Source: Platerodrilus igneus
Lineage: Eukaryota > Arthropoda > Insecta > Coleoptera > Lycidae
Assembly (NCBI GenBank): GCA_036346225.1
Contig: JARFIW010001670.1
Coordinates: 3,596,001 to 3,660,000 of the forward strand
Length of the DNA stretch: 64,000 bases
Reading direction: 5' to 3'
Shown here: piece by piece, positions 46,061 to 57,022 of the stretch
Numbering within the stretch: the stretch's first letter is position 1
How the letters are laid out: every line of letters begins with the position of its first letter
Translations under genes and position numbers: made by a program
The notes under the pieces: generated by a model
Seen by the model: only the letters and a program-made list of their open reading frames with translations
The model's database searches: none
Told to the model about the DNA's origin: nothing

Positions 46061-47060
46061 TTGGACGCTATCCAGTTCGGATCAGTTCTAAAAACGACTC
46101 TTCGTAAATTGTTACCCTTTATTAAAGAGGGAATTTTAAGGGTTTGTGGTCGTTTGCCTCATGCACCCGTAGCCTCCGACAAGAAATATCCCGCTTTTTA
46201 CCTAGTAAAAGTCGTTTTAAGAAATTGTATATCAAACTTGTTCACGTGGGATACTTCCATGCTGGTGTTCAAATTGTTAATTTTATCGTTCGTCAGCGCT
46301 TTTGGATTGTTTTAAGTAAATAGTCCAATCGTCGAATTTTAAGTCGGTGCGTGACATGTGATTTCCTCCGTGTCGTCACTCAAGCCAAGTCCTTTTCAAG
46401 TTCGGGCATTTATTAAGCTGACTCCTTATCTCCTACTATGTCGCAGGTACGGGGCTAAATTGATGAAAGTATACTTATGTCTTTTTATATGTATGGCTAA
46501 CAAATCACTCCATCTTGAATTAGTTTCTGATCTACCGATCGACGCCTTTTTAGCTGCTCTACGCCGATTTTTTGCCAGCGTGGCCGCTGTGATCATCCCT
46601 ACAGTGATTGCGGCGTAAATTTTAGAAGTGTCCATTGACAGTTTACTCCTCTCGCAAAAACACCTCTTGGCACTTTATGCCGCCCTCTTGGTTTCATTTT
46701 GGTGGTTTGTAGCGGGCACGCGTGAAGTCTGTTAAAACCTTGTTTTTCGTACCATATACAAGAAAGTTCTGACTTACGAGAAACTATCCACTGTCTTTGT
46801 TCAGATTGAGGCTATCTTAAACACGCGTCCTCTCACCTCCGTGAGCAGTGACTCCAACGACTTGAGTTGATTGACACCAGATCATTTTCTGACTTTGGCC
46901 CCATTAGTCGCTATTCCAGAACTTACACATTCTGACCTTCCGCTCAACCGCTTGCTTCGTTGGCAACTGCTCCAGCGATTTCATAAAGATTTCTACTCTC
47001 GGTGGTATAAGGAGTATTTGCATACGCTTGAACCAAATTAATATATAAAATTTGAAATTA
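46061..47060 (+). pseudogene. Pao-type integrase remnant
   Basis: 46061-46315 reads LLPFIKEGILRVCGRLPHAP and then SNLFTWDTSMLVF, the zinc-binding domain with one His relic lost. After a CVTCD-like segment (near 46345), the frame 46358-46618 carries the integrase core start KVYLCLFICMANKSLHLELV (D and E region of the DDE core). It is followed by SDLPIDAFLAALRRFFA. Later frames keep EAILNTRPLTSVSSDSNDL (near 46810-46865). Confidence 0.8.
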
Positions 47061-47111
47061 ATCCCGCTGAGATTACTTTGAGCGCCATATTTCTGCATTG
47101 ATTTTCATTAT

Positions 47112-47350
47112 TTATATTTTAGAAGGGCTCCGGGGGTGCTGTTTATTTACAGCATATTGTGTGTGCTGGAGCTTTGTTTTGAGCGCGTCAACTTCTTTTA
47201 TTAGCTTTGTAAGGAGGGCATCGCGGTTGTCTGCAATTGTATTAGCATCATGTATTGATTGTTTATCTTGTACGGCGTGCGATAATTGTGCAGCATCCTC
47301 CAAGGAAGCTTGCTGTTGCGTTAATAAGATCCTACAAATTTTGTTAACAC
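47112..47350 (-). CDS. Unassigned minus ORF, coiled-coil-like
   Basis: The frame from about 47350 to a stop at 47112 reads LTQQQASLEDAAQLSHAVQ, then NRDALLTKLIKEVDALKTKL, with a heptad-like spacing of Leu/Ile/Val suggesting a coiled coil. Codon choice looks protein-like rather than AT-driven. No start is obvious. I do not recognise a family. It directly follows the Pao integrase on the opposite strand. Confidence 0.3.
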
Positions 47351-47539
47351 TAGAAATGCAAATGTCCTTTAGCGTTAGGAAACTTATAGTGCGGATTTAA
47401 ATGCATGTAGCATTTGTACACAAAAATAAAGGAAAATTGCGCACTGCCTTCACTTTGAACTTTGATGCGTGTTGCTGTTAAGAAACACGGCTCAAAAAGA
47501 AACCTATATTAAAAGGTATTAACATAGGTGTAAGTACTC

Positions 47540-47820
47540 ACAGATATGTTGTCGCGTGGGATCTGCAAGTAACTGTTTTGTTGAATCGACGTCATTATAC
47601 GGTGCTCTACGTGACAGGTCGATCAGGGCCGGTGCCATGTACTGTGCGGGTACCCTTATCCGTGATACGAGGCGTGGAATGGCATACCGATGGCGGATTG
47701 TTCGTAAAAGGCGTTGGAACTGATGCGGGGTGTGGTATTCACACGTCTAGGCAGATAGGTCCGCTTCAGTGATGGTGGGCGGTGAAGACGGGGACGTCAC
47801 AGAACAAACTTCAAACTGTT
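47540..47820. other. GC- and CpG-rich stretch of unknown nature
   Basis: Clearly richer in G+C and CpG than its surroundings. One + ORF of 64 codons (47578-47772) has no known domain. It precedes the BEL-type protease and may be the end of its gag or a retained untranslated region. Confidence 0.5.
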
Positions 47821-47829
47821 CTTTTCTGA

Positions 47830-49310
47830 ATTATTCCCATTATCCTCTATGGAAGAAGAGGATCAATACGCACGTTTGCCTTCCTCGACAAAGGGTCATT
47901 TGTCACCTTGATTCAGCATGATTTGGCAGACAAATTTGGGCTATATGGTACCCTTCAGTCCTTATGTTTAAAATGGTTCGATAAGGGTACACGAGTGGTA
48001 AAGAATTCACAAAGAGTATCTGTAGAAATTTCTGGCACATACTCAGGTGCGCGAAAATACAAAATATGAGATGTCAGCACAGTGCATAACTGGGAACTAC
48101 CTCCGCAGGCCTTATTTGCAATTCAGTTCATCACAAAGTATTGATATTTGAACAATGCTAAGATAAAATCTTATACAAATGCGGTTCCTCGTATTCTTAT
48201 TGGTATCAATAATTATAAATTGGTACTTTCTCAAGAAGTTCGTGAATGAGCATGGAAAGAACCAGAAGCGACAAAAACACGTCCTAATTAATCTCTACAT
48301 GGATTCTGTGATGCATTAGCAAACACACCTTTGGATTTCCATGTTAGTTACCACCATGAAACAAAACACATATGTGAATGTGAGCATGATACAAAATTAC
48401 ATCAAATGGTGAAGGAGTGTTTTTCCATTAAAAACTTTGGTGTAAACTTCCAGGGACAATTGTTGAATCTGATGAAAATAAACGGGCTCGGATGATAATG
48501 GAAACTACCTCAATTTACAAAGGTAACCGGTATGAGACTAGATTATTATGGAAGTTTGACAACTTTGAAATGCCCTATAGTTACAAAATGACATAATCGT
48601 CTCATATGTTTGGAAAAACAAATGTTGCATAGCCCTGAAATAGCGAAAAGTATACATGAAACGATTAATAACCATGTGTCTAAAGGTTATGCACGAAAGC
48701 TGTCAGTTAGGAACTGCAAGTATTTGGTATTTACTAATATTCTCTGTGAGTAGCCCAAACAGGTCAGGTAAACACCGAACTGTTTGAGATGCTGCGGCTA
48801 CATTCAGTGGAGTTTCACTAAACACGTTTTTTCTAATAAGCTCAGACCAATTGGTCTCCGTCTCGGAGGTAACTTGGCGCTTTTGAGAAGGATGTGTAGC
48901 AGTCACTTCTGACATTCGACAAATGTTTCACCAGGTTCTAATTTCTGAAAAGAATCAGCAAGCTCAACGTTTTTTGTGGAGAGATAACTGCAGTCAACCA
49001 CCCCAGATGTATATATTATGAACGTCATAACCTTTGGGGCAACATATTCTCAATGTTCTGCACACTACAATAAAAATAATAATGCACTGTACGCTAATAG
49101 CTACTCAAGAGCCGTGAAAGCAATATTGAAGAACCGCTACGTTGATGATTTACATGACAGTGTTGCCACAGCCAACAAAGCAATACGTTAACGGAAGAAA
49201 CTAAACTTATTCATGCTAAAGGCGGGTTTGAAATAAGAGACTGGACTATTGTTTACGAGATTTCATTTAGCACAGTAGTAAAACCCTTAAAGAGGCACGT
49301 AGTCCCTAAC
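47830..49310 (+). mobile_element. BEL-type retrotransposon pol remnant
   Basis: The protease frame (47860-48110) reads TFAFLDKGSFVTLI (retropepsin DxGS, here D-K-G-S), SQRVSVEISGTYSGA and WELPPQ. The pre-RT region (48465-48700) reads RYETRLLWKFDNFEMPYSY and KGYARKLS. RT frames end with ITFGATYSQCSAHY and NRYVDDLHDSVATA (49020-49190), keeping the catalytic YVDD. Stops and frameshifts are frequent. The sequence is a different clade from the two Pao-type elements. Confidence 0.83.
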
Positions 49311-49611
49311 CAATAAAAATCGTTTAGTTTATTAGAAAAGATTTTTTTTGTCTAGCGTTCTGATTAATGCAATATCAACTTTTATATACGCGTGCGCTCC
49401 TAGTGAAAGTTAGCACTATTATAATAAATCATTGCGAATTGAGATTTAGCTTTTATTGGCCAAGATGTGGTCCTTTTCTTACCAATATTAACAATGTCAG
49501 ATAAGATTGACAAAAATGCTAAATGCAATTGAAAGCTAATTTGATGTATGGTTGCCTAAATGATTTAGATTTGTATATCCTTGCAATTGTAATCATTCGT
49601 TCTGATAACAC

Positions 49612-49725
49612 AACCGGTTAGCGCATCGGATGGGAAAACCGAAGATACAGGTTCAAAACCTGTTCCGGGCCTTGTATTTACTATCTTTCGATTACTAGCT
49701 CGATTTGAAACGATCATTTGGGCTT
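49612..49725 (+). repeat. tRNA-like SINE head
   Basis: The sequence has an A-box-like GGTTAGCGCATCGG (49616-49629), an anticodon-arm relic and a perfect T arm (ACAGG TTCAAAA CCTGT, 49647-49663) containing the B-box-like GGTTCAAAACC. A CCGGGC acceptor half follows, with no matching 5' acceptor half. It is therefore not a functional tRNA gene. Its reverse complement recurs at 34782-34862. Confidence 0.65.
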
Positions 49726-50034
49726 TGCATAAGAGTTTAAGTTACTATTTAATTTCGGAGGTGAAAATTAATTATAATTACAATGTAAAAGCTCATATTT
49801 GAATCAATTTTATGCATTCTTTGATACACTGCAGGTATTCTTGAGTAAGAGTGATGATCCGTGGCTCAGTTTTATTTATTAAAACAAAATGACCTACTTA
49901 CCGAATTTATAAAAACAATTTTAAGCTACAAGGAACTTAACACAAACCTTTCCGTGCGGAAAAAGAAAAAAAACGTATGCAACGAAAATAGTCGGCACCG
50001 AGTACCGCAACAAAAAAGGAATTCAAAGAATGCT

Positions 50035-50349
50035 GTGCTAGCTAGGAAATCGTAAAATGAGGTGGGTCACAAAGAAAGATAAGAAAAGCCTCAAAAGAGA
50101 CAGTTTTTTTACAAAACCTCTAATAAAAAATAACGTTACAAAAACAGAAAACCAACTCGGAGAATTTACATAGCACAAAAATCTTTGCAAAAAATAATTA
50201 ATACTCTCCTTAGGCACCTCAAACAATTTTTTAACCTCAATTCTAGTATTCACGTAAAATAGAAATGAACAAAAAGGTATTTTATGGATTGTCCTCAATC
50301 ACCTGTCTAATACAATTTCTTAAATACATTATATTCCCTTTCTTATATG

Positions 50350-50387
<38 letters not shown>

Positions 50388-51705
50388 GCATAGTGCTCAT
50401 AAGCACTCCCTAAAAGTAACTCATGATAGGTAAAATCATAAAAATAGTGTAATAGTAGAAAACGACAATAAAGAAAACAACCATCTACCAAACGAAATGC
50501 ATTTCGCAGCAGCGTAAAAGAATAATGTAATAATGTTACGTCTAAACAATTGTATAACTCTAAATTTTTATACAAAATGTTTTATGGATAGCCAATGCTA
50601 ATCTCATTTTATAGTTAATATCCCAATAAAAAGCTGCAGTTTTTACCATATTTATAACATTAAACCGACGCAATTAAAATTTACCGGATTGTTTCTACAC
50701 AGATTTTGTTTATCTCAGTGTGACTTGAAAACAATCATGTAACCACATTCAATATACCTTAAACTATACTTGACAATTAATTAGAACCTGAATATGTGAG
50801 CTATAACACTCAATGACCAAATATAAACAACATATTTCTACCTTTCTCTATTTAAAAAACCCTAGGATGATTGCATAGTTACAAATTAATTTTTATGCAA
50901 AAAAAAATTAAATATTTTTATCCTGTAAATTTTAACGTGACATAAATAAAGCCAACTATGTGGGCTGACTTAAAGAAAACCAAAATATCAATACTCAGAA
51001 ACCAAATCCAGTATACATACGCTGTTGAGACTGATGTGTTCAAAATGGGCACTTTTCGGTTTACTGTTTTCGTTCCTTGAAAATTCTATGACACTTAAAA
51101 CACCTTTAAAGGAATACAGCAAAACAAACAACGCCTCCTCTCTCATATTGTCGCTCAGATTCTACCATAGCTTCCTACCAGTATTTTATAACGCTGAAAA
51201 CAAAAGCAGTTAAGATTGGTTTCATCAAACTTTCAGTTTGCAGATGGAAATCCTTTGGTAATGTTTGTGATAAATTTGATACGCATTTATATCCTAATGT
51301 TTTCACTTCTGAATGCTCATCTTTTACACTTTCACACTAAATATTAATGAAGCCCATTAAAAATAGTTTTATTTGTTTGGTATTAGAATACGTCAAAATA
51401 ATTGCTCGTAGAAGATTGTAGAAGTACCAGACGCCTTTCCTCAAATTCTTCAATAGTTTTTATTACACCGATACGATCCACCAAAATAGTAAAACTATTC
51501 GTTAAGTAATGATCATTTTTAGTCAACTCTGCTAACGAAAGGAAATTCATAAACTTATTGGCTTGACTTTATACTACTTCTGTCTTGTCATAAAATGCAT
51601 TTTAAAATATATATTTCATTAAAAGTACTTGTAATTCCGACCGTGACAAGTCATAGAATAAATCTTCACTTTGAAAAACATAACAAAATTTTTTTAAATA
51701 TTTGA
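50035..51705. repeat. Second copy of the 38.5-40.4 kb segment
   Basis: Starts GCTAGCTAGGAAATCG and ends CATAACAAAATTTTTTTAAATA. It aligns end to end with 38497-40430 except for the hairpin insertion and some small indels. An uninterrupted (TA)n lies at 50351-50385. The sequence just upstream (49985-50035) matches 18290-18350 but not the 38-kb copy. Confidence 0.9.
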
Positions 51706-52085
51706 AATAGCGCGAACAGCATTACTTGTATCACCTGCACTGTAGAAATGCAAACCTACTGCTTGTTTTTAAATTCGTATACTTAAATATCAGTCAGACA
51801 ACAACAACCCGAATAGTAAATTAGAAACTAAGCGCGAATTACAACCAATAATCCACTTCTGGTATTAAAATTATAAAAACGTAACATAAATCAATTAATA
51901 ATTTATACTGAGTAAGGTGTGGAGATAAACAAACCAGACATTTTTAAGGATCGGAATTCGTGATTGAAAATAACCTTGATAATACACGTACATGAACTCA
52001 TTGAAATATTTAGGAAAGCAAACGTTGTTGATAACAAAACACCACATTATTAATGCCATAACAGAATAGGATAGATTAAAGTGTT
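51706..52085. other. No gene recognised
   Basis: AT-rich sequence without assignable features. Confidence 0.6.
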
Positions 52086-52392
52086 TCAAATATAATTTAA
52101 TATTCTAAAAGACCATGCACCTTGCCGAAGTTCTAGATTACAGGTGAAATGGCTTGCGTGTTCTAATGAGCAAAAGAGCCAGACTACAGGTCCAGCCAAA
52201 GTAGTAGGGTCGTTAGTGAGGAACCAGACTAAGACAGTTCCCCGAAAGAGGGCAGCGGCTCTTTCGGTACTTAGATTGGCAGAGACCATAGGGGTCGGTA
52301 TGGCAGTCTAAGACACACTACCGCGATGTGGAAAGCAATGGGAAAACACCACATTACCTCCCAAGTACACAGCGTACCTAAATTATAATAAA

Positions 52393-53640
52393 ATGATGGC
52401 ATTCTCTGGGGTAAAAGATTCCGGAGTAAATAGTCCCCCATTCCGCCATTCGGATCTACGGGAGAGGACTATTTCGGAAGATGCGATCCGAACGTTAAGA
52501 ATAAGAGTCGAAAACATTTTACGAGCCGGAGCGTGGAATGTTAGAACTATGAAGAAAGTAGGTAAGCTAGAGGACCTAAAAATCGAAATGAATAGGTTAT
52601 CACTAGACATAGTAGGGATCAGCGAAGTTCGATGGCCAGAAGCGGGGGATTTTTGGATTGGAGACTTTCGGATAATTCGTACAGGAGCAGAGGACGGCAA
52701 TTTGGGAGTGAGGATAGTTATACGCAAAAAGATAGGATACTATGTAGAAAATTACTTACAAAAAAACGAAAGAGTACTCATGGTTAGATTAGAATCTAAA
52801 CCGGTAGACACAGTAATAATACAAGTATATATGCCCACTTCTACCTACAGTGACGAAGAGGTAGAAGCGATCTATAAAGATATCGAAGACGTATTAAGAC
52901 ACGTAAAAAGACATGAAAATTTAATAATTACAGGGGATTTTAATGCAGTGGTAGGTGAGGGTAGGGAAGCAGTAGTAGTAGGTTTATTTGGTTTAGGCAC
53001 GAGAAACGACAGAGGAAATAGGCTGGTAGAATTTTGCGACAAGAACAATTTAATCATTACAAACACATTATTTCAACATCATGCTAGAAGACGACATACG
53101 TGGAAGATGCCAGGAGATATAGGAAGATATCAAATAGATTACATTCTTGTTAGGCAACGATTTAGGAATCAAGTAAAAGACTGTAGAAGCTACCCAGAAG
53201 CAGATATAGGCACTGACCACAACATCGTAATTATGAAGGCCGCACAATTTAAAACTTTGAAAAAAAGAAATGAAAAAAGGCACTTGGACCTAAAGAAACT
53301 AAAAGATAAAGATATTCAAGAAAGATTCGAAAAAAGGTCAAACAAATTGCTCAAAAATATCGGGAAAACATCTGATACTAAGGAAGTAGAAACAGAATGG
53401 AATAACATTAAATCCAATCTCGACATGGCGGCCAGAGATATTCTGGGGTATACACAAAAAGAAAATAAGAAACCATGGATAACAAAGGATATCTTGAATT
53501 TAATAGAAGAAAGACCAAAATACATAAATAAATCAGACGAAACAGGAAAACAGAGATACAAAGTCATAAAATGGGAAATTATTCGCAGATGTAGGAAAGC
53601 TAAAGAGAAGTGGATTGATGAAAAGTGCAAAAAGGTATAA
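52393..53640 (+). CDS. LINE endonuclease (APE-type) and linker, intact 415-codon ORF
   Basis: The ORF starts at the first of two ATGs, 52393. Residues ~45-275 form an APE-like endonuclease: AGAWNVRTMKK (N motif), DIVGISEVRW (catalytic Glu), VIIQVYMPTS, LIITGDFNAVVGEG (D/N), NDRGNRLVEFC, RRHTWKMPG, QIDYILVRQRF and DIGTDHNIVI (catalytic D-H). A Lys-rich linker follows and ends at a TAA. All key residues are present, so this part could still be functional. The RT that should follow in the same protein is cut off by this stop and by later frameshifts. Confidence 0.88.
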   Translation: MMAFSGVKDSGVNSPPFRHSDLRERTISEDAIRTLRIRVENILRAGAWNVRTMKKVGKLEDLKIEMNRLSLDIVGISEVRWPEAGDFWIGDFRIIRTGAEDGNLGVRIVIRKKIGYYVENYLQKNERVLMVRLESKPVDTVIIQVYMPTSTYSDEEVEAIYKDIEDVLRHVKRHENLIITGDFNAVVGEGREAVVVGLFGLGTRNDRGNRLVEFCDKNNLIITNTLFQHHARRRHTWKMPGDIGRYQIDYILVRQRFRNQVKDCRSYPEADIGTDHNIVIMKAAQFKTLKKRNEKRHLDLKKLKDKDIQERFEKRSNKLLKNIGKTSDTKEVETEWNNIKSNLDMAARDILGYTQKENKKPWITKDILNLIEERPKYINKSDETGKQRYKVIKWEIIRRCRKAKEKWIDEKCKKV

Positions 53641-53859
53641 ACCAAGATGGAAGTAGGAAAGGCAGATGAAGCATATAAACTAATTAGAATAAATTTTAGG
53701 AATATAAAACCGTATAGCGGTAGGAAACGTCATTATTGAAACTGTAGAGAAAGTGGGTAGATGGCAAGAATATATAGGGAATTTATATGCAGGAGAAGAA
53801 CTAATCATACATTGAAAATGATTACTTGGAATATCTTATACTTAGAGATAAATTTGAAT

Positions 53860-55165
53860 TAGCATTAAAGGGTCTGAAAAAGATGGTACGGCGCCGGGTA
53901 CAAATAAAGTGCAAGCAGAAACTCTAAAAACCACTGGTCAAGCAGTAACAGAACGTCTCTTACAACTTGTAAGCTATATGTATGAAACAGGCGAGATACT
54001 CAAAGATTTCAAACGTAACATCAAAGTAACTATACCAAAAAAGATAGATGTGAAAACTTTCGAACAATAAGTTTGACAGCACACGTGTCAAAGATAATAA
54101 CTAGAATTGTACAAAGACTAATGAAAAAACGGGCTGAAGAAATACTAGGAGAAGACCAATTTGGGTTTAGGCGAAACAGGGGAACACGGGAGACTATCTT
54201 AGCTCTGAGAGTGATAATGGAGAAAACAACAGAAAAAGAGGAAAGGGTGTATATAGGGTTTGTAGATCTGGAGAAAGCATTCGCCTATGTAAAATGGAAA
54301 AAATGTTCGAAATACTAAAAAAGATTGGAATGAGTTATAGGGATAGACGAATAGTACATAGCTTATACAAAAAGCAAACAGCAGTAATAGAATTAGAGCA
54401 GGAACGTAGAGAAGTAAACATTAGGAAAGGGGTGAGACAGGGATGTGCCATATCCCCATTAATTTTTAACTTGTACATAGAAGAGGCAATGAATACTGTC
54501 AAATGCAGGAAGACATTTGGAATTACTATGCAGGGACAAAAAATTAATATATGCTTAGATTTGCAGATGATATAACGGTATTAGCATCTAGCAAGGAAGA
54601 TTTAGAAGCTGCTCCTAATGAAATGGAAGCGGTTCTATCAGAGAGATACGGTATGAAAATTAACAAAACTAAAACTAAAGTTCTAGTATGCAAAGGTAGG
54701 GAAAATAAATCAAAATCAAAAATACAAATATGTAACACGAACCTACAAGATGGGAAAAGCACAAAAAAATTAAGATTAGCACAATGTCGTGCTACATTTA
54801 ACAGGAAAAAGCAACTACTGTATTCAAAGACAACAAACATAGAAACAAGGAAAAGATTGCTTAAAACATATGTATGGAGCACTGCACTCTTCGGCTGTGA
54901 AGCCTGGACAGTAGGAGAAGCGGACAAGAAACAGGTAGAAGCCTTTGAAATGTGGTGCTACAGACTAATGATGAAGATATCATGGGCAGACAAGGTTAAG
55001 AACGAAGACGTACTAAAAATGGTAGGGGAAGAAACAAATATGTGGAAAACAGTAAAAAATAGGAGAAATAGAATGATAGGCCACATACTACGGCATGAGG
55101 GAATAGTGCAGAATATACTAGAAGCAGAGATGGGAAAAAGAGAAGAAGAGGTAGGCCTAGGTTAG
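53860..55165 (+). pseudogene. LINE reverse transcriptase, frameshifted
   Basis: Three frames cover the RT. 54073-54318 has DQFGFRRNRGTRETI and GFVDLEKAFAYVKW (block A, first Asp kept, the second Asp of KAFD changed to Ala). 54294-54575 has LEQERREVNIRKGVRQGCAI (block B region). 54551-55165 has LRFADDITVLAS (catalytic FADD), GMKINKTKTKVL and the C-terminal LFGCEAWTV...MIGHILRHE region. At least two frameshifts plus the upstream stop inactivate it. Upstream of 54073 the frame is scrambled but RTISLTAHVSKI is legible. Confidence 0.87.
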
Positions 55166-55183
55166 ACTACTGCACACAGATAG

Positions 55184-55870
55184 TGAAAGATGTAGGCTGT
55201 AGGAGTTTCAGGGAAATGTGTAGGCTAGCTCAGAATAGAAATCAATGGAGGTACGCTTCCAACCAGTCCCAAGATGGATAAGTTAATGACGAAGAAAGTA
55301 AGTGCATTTAAACATGATAATTATATATAAGCAACTACAAGTTTTGGATGAGCAACATTCTCGAATAATGGTAATTTCGTGAAAGCATTTACTGGAAAAC
55401 TATTATTTCGGCAAATGTCTAAGTGATGGGGGATCTTGGCAGCAACAGGCTGCTTAACCCCCTTCAATCAATCTCGGTGAAATAGGGCGTAGAATTAGAA
55501 AACAATAGAAGGGGAACCGAGCTGTATTGGTAGGTGAGAATTTCATGGAACTATGTAGGCTAGTTTAGAAGATAAATAAGTGCAGATACGTGTCCAACCA
55601 GTTTTGAGACGGAAAGCCCAATGACGAAAAAATAAGCGCAGATAAATCTGATGATTATTATAAACAACTACAAGTGTTGGTTGTGAAATATCTGCATCTA
55701 ATGTTAACTGTGCGAAAAGATATATTGGAAAACATATTAAATCGGTAAAAGTTCAAGTGCTGGGGAACTTGGAAGCCACAGGTTGCTTACCCCCCTTCAC
55801 TACCACTTAATGTCGGAGAAATAGGGTATATAATTGTAAAACAATAGGAGGGGACCAAACTGCATCTAAT
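55184..55870 (+). repeat. LINE 3' UTR as two tandem ~333-bp monomers
   Basis: Each monomer is a ~108-bp tail (TTTCA(G/T)GGAA, TGTAGGCTAG, CCAACCAGT, AATGACGAA) followed by a ~225-bp linker (CAACTACAAGT, GGAAAAC, GGCTGCTTA/GGTTGCTTA, AAACAATAG(A/G)AGGGGA). Tails start near 55199 and 55532. The linker is the same unit seen at 2.9 and 8.04 kb. Confidence 0.83.
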
Positions 55871-55874
55871 AAGA

Positions 55875-56345
55875 AAGAACAGCGCCTATGATGAAAGATA
55901 ACAAACATGGAACAAAAAGTTGTTGAAAGCATATGTGTGGAGCACAGCACAGACAGTATGCCTATGAAATATGGGCAGTTTGAAAATCAGACAGAAGAAC
56001 AGTAGCAGTCTTTGAAACGCCGTGCTTCGGAGGTATGAGGATGGACAGACAAAGGTAATAACAAATAGGTTGTAGAAACAATAGGAGAACAAAAATATCT
56101 TTGGAAAAAAATAGGAGAAATAGAAGGGCAGAATACGTTCTAAAGCATTTTTGGGGAATAGTATGGGATATATGACAAGCAGATATACGACAAGCAGAGA
56201 TAGGAAAAAAGAGGTGGATGTAGACCTAGATCAGATAGTGATAGATGCAGATTGTGCAAATTTCAGGGAAATCTGAACGTTAGTTCAGAATAGAAAACAA
56301 TGGTGGTACGCGTCTAACCAGTATCAGGCCTGAAGACCTAATGAT
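55875..56345 (+). mobile_element. Further truncated LINE copy following the monomers
   Basis: Matches the ORF2 C-terminus (GATAACAAACATGGAACAAA, GAAAGCATATGTGTGGAGCA, AGTCTTTGAAACGCCGTGCT) and then the tail (ATTTCAGGGAAAT, GGTACGCGTCTAACCAGT, CCTAATGATAATG). It directly abuts the second linker monomer. The frame is broken. Confidence 0.78.
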
Positions 56346-56349
56346 AATG

Positions 56350-56976
56350 ATTCTAAAAGAACAATAAAAATTTGGAAGGATCCCACAATCGTTAACAAAT
56401 ACTCAAATGACTCTGAATATGGTAAGGAATGGAAAATTTAATTAGGTAAGAACGAAAATATTCTATTTTTGGAACTGAACGTAACACAGTGCTCGCAGTT
56501 TTAAAAATTTTTCTAGGTACAAAGTCTAGATAAAGATTTGGTTCGTTCTTGTCAATGTATGACGGCTATTGACCTTAGTCAAAATTTGAAAACATTTTTT
56601 ATTTGATTATCCCTAGTTGTGTGTACCCGTTTGTAAACAAAGCCAAAAATTCAAATGAATCAATACTAATCCAAGAGCAATTTATCAAATTATCCATAAA
56701 TGAAGAGCAGAAATCGACTTTTGAACAAGAGTGACATCAATTCTGGATGCAAAAACGGTTACTTACTTACTTATATAAGAACAGTACAGAATCTGTCGAT
56801 TGCTTTCCTGTTTAGTAGAATGTGGTTCGAGGAGTTATCAGCTGCATTACACAAAAAAAAACCCACAGAAAGTGTTGCTTGTGGAGCCGAACACACGCAA
56901 TTTTATTGCATCCTATCGGGTTTGCTCATTTCATTGAAAAACATTTATTACGTATATTATATTTTAAAACAAAAAT

Positions 56977-57022
<46 letters not shown>

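Larger units (their letters stand above)
43090..47060 (+). mobile_element. Pao-type LTR retrotransposon, degraded, + strand
   Basis: Gag, zinc knuckles, protease, RT and integrase relics appear in order on +: gag 43130-43490, CCHC region 43660-43970, protease 43990-44610, RT 45180-45450, RT-connection/RNase H 45560-45890, integrase 46060-47060. All frames are interrupted. It is related to the minus-strand element at 4.0-7.0 kb (shared STSNVVLFN and DRSGSF motifs). Confidence 0.85.
52090..55290 (+). mobile_element. CFDP2-type (RTE/BovB-related) LINE, nearly full length
   Basis: A 300-bp, relatively GC-rich leader precedes an intact endonuclease ORF (52393-53640), frameshifted RT frames (53860-55165) and a 3' tail (55184-55290). 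Fragments of the same family occur at 2.9, 7.5, 8.3, 22.2 and 55.9 kb. Proteins of this type are commonly annotated as craniofacial development protein 2-like. Confidence 0.88.

Noticed and set aside
27090..47400. 16-base match (CTTATAGTGCGGATTT) shared by the leader of the zinc-finger ORF and 47386-47401.
   Set aside because: It has opposite relation to the neighbouring ORFs and no extended similarity. A few 15-16-mers are expected by chance.
48703..48915. Minus-strand ORF of 70 codons as a separate gene.
   Set aside because: It is the reverse shadow of the BEL-type RT region, whose + strand motifs are legible.
49612..49680. Possible functional tRNA gene.
   Set aside because: The T arm is perfect but the 5' acceptor strand does not pair with CCGGGC and the D arm is degenerate. 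A SINE head fits better.
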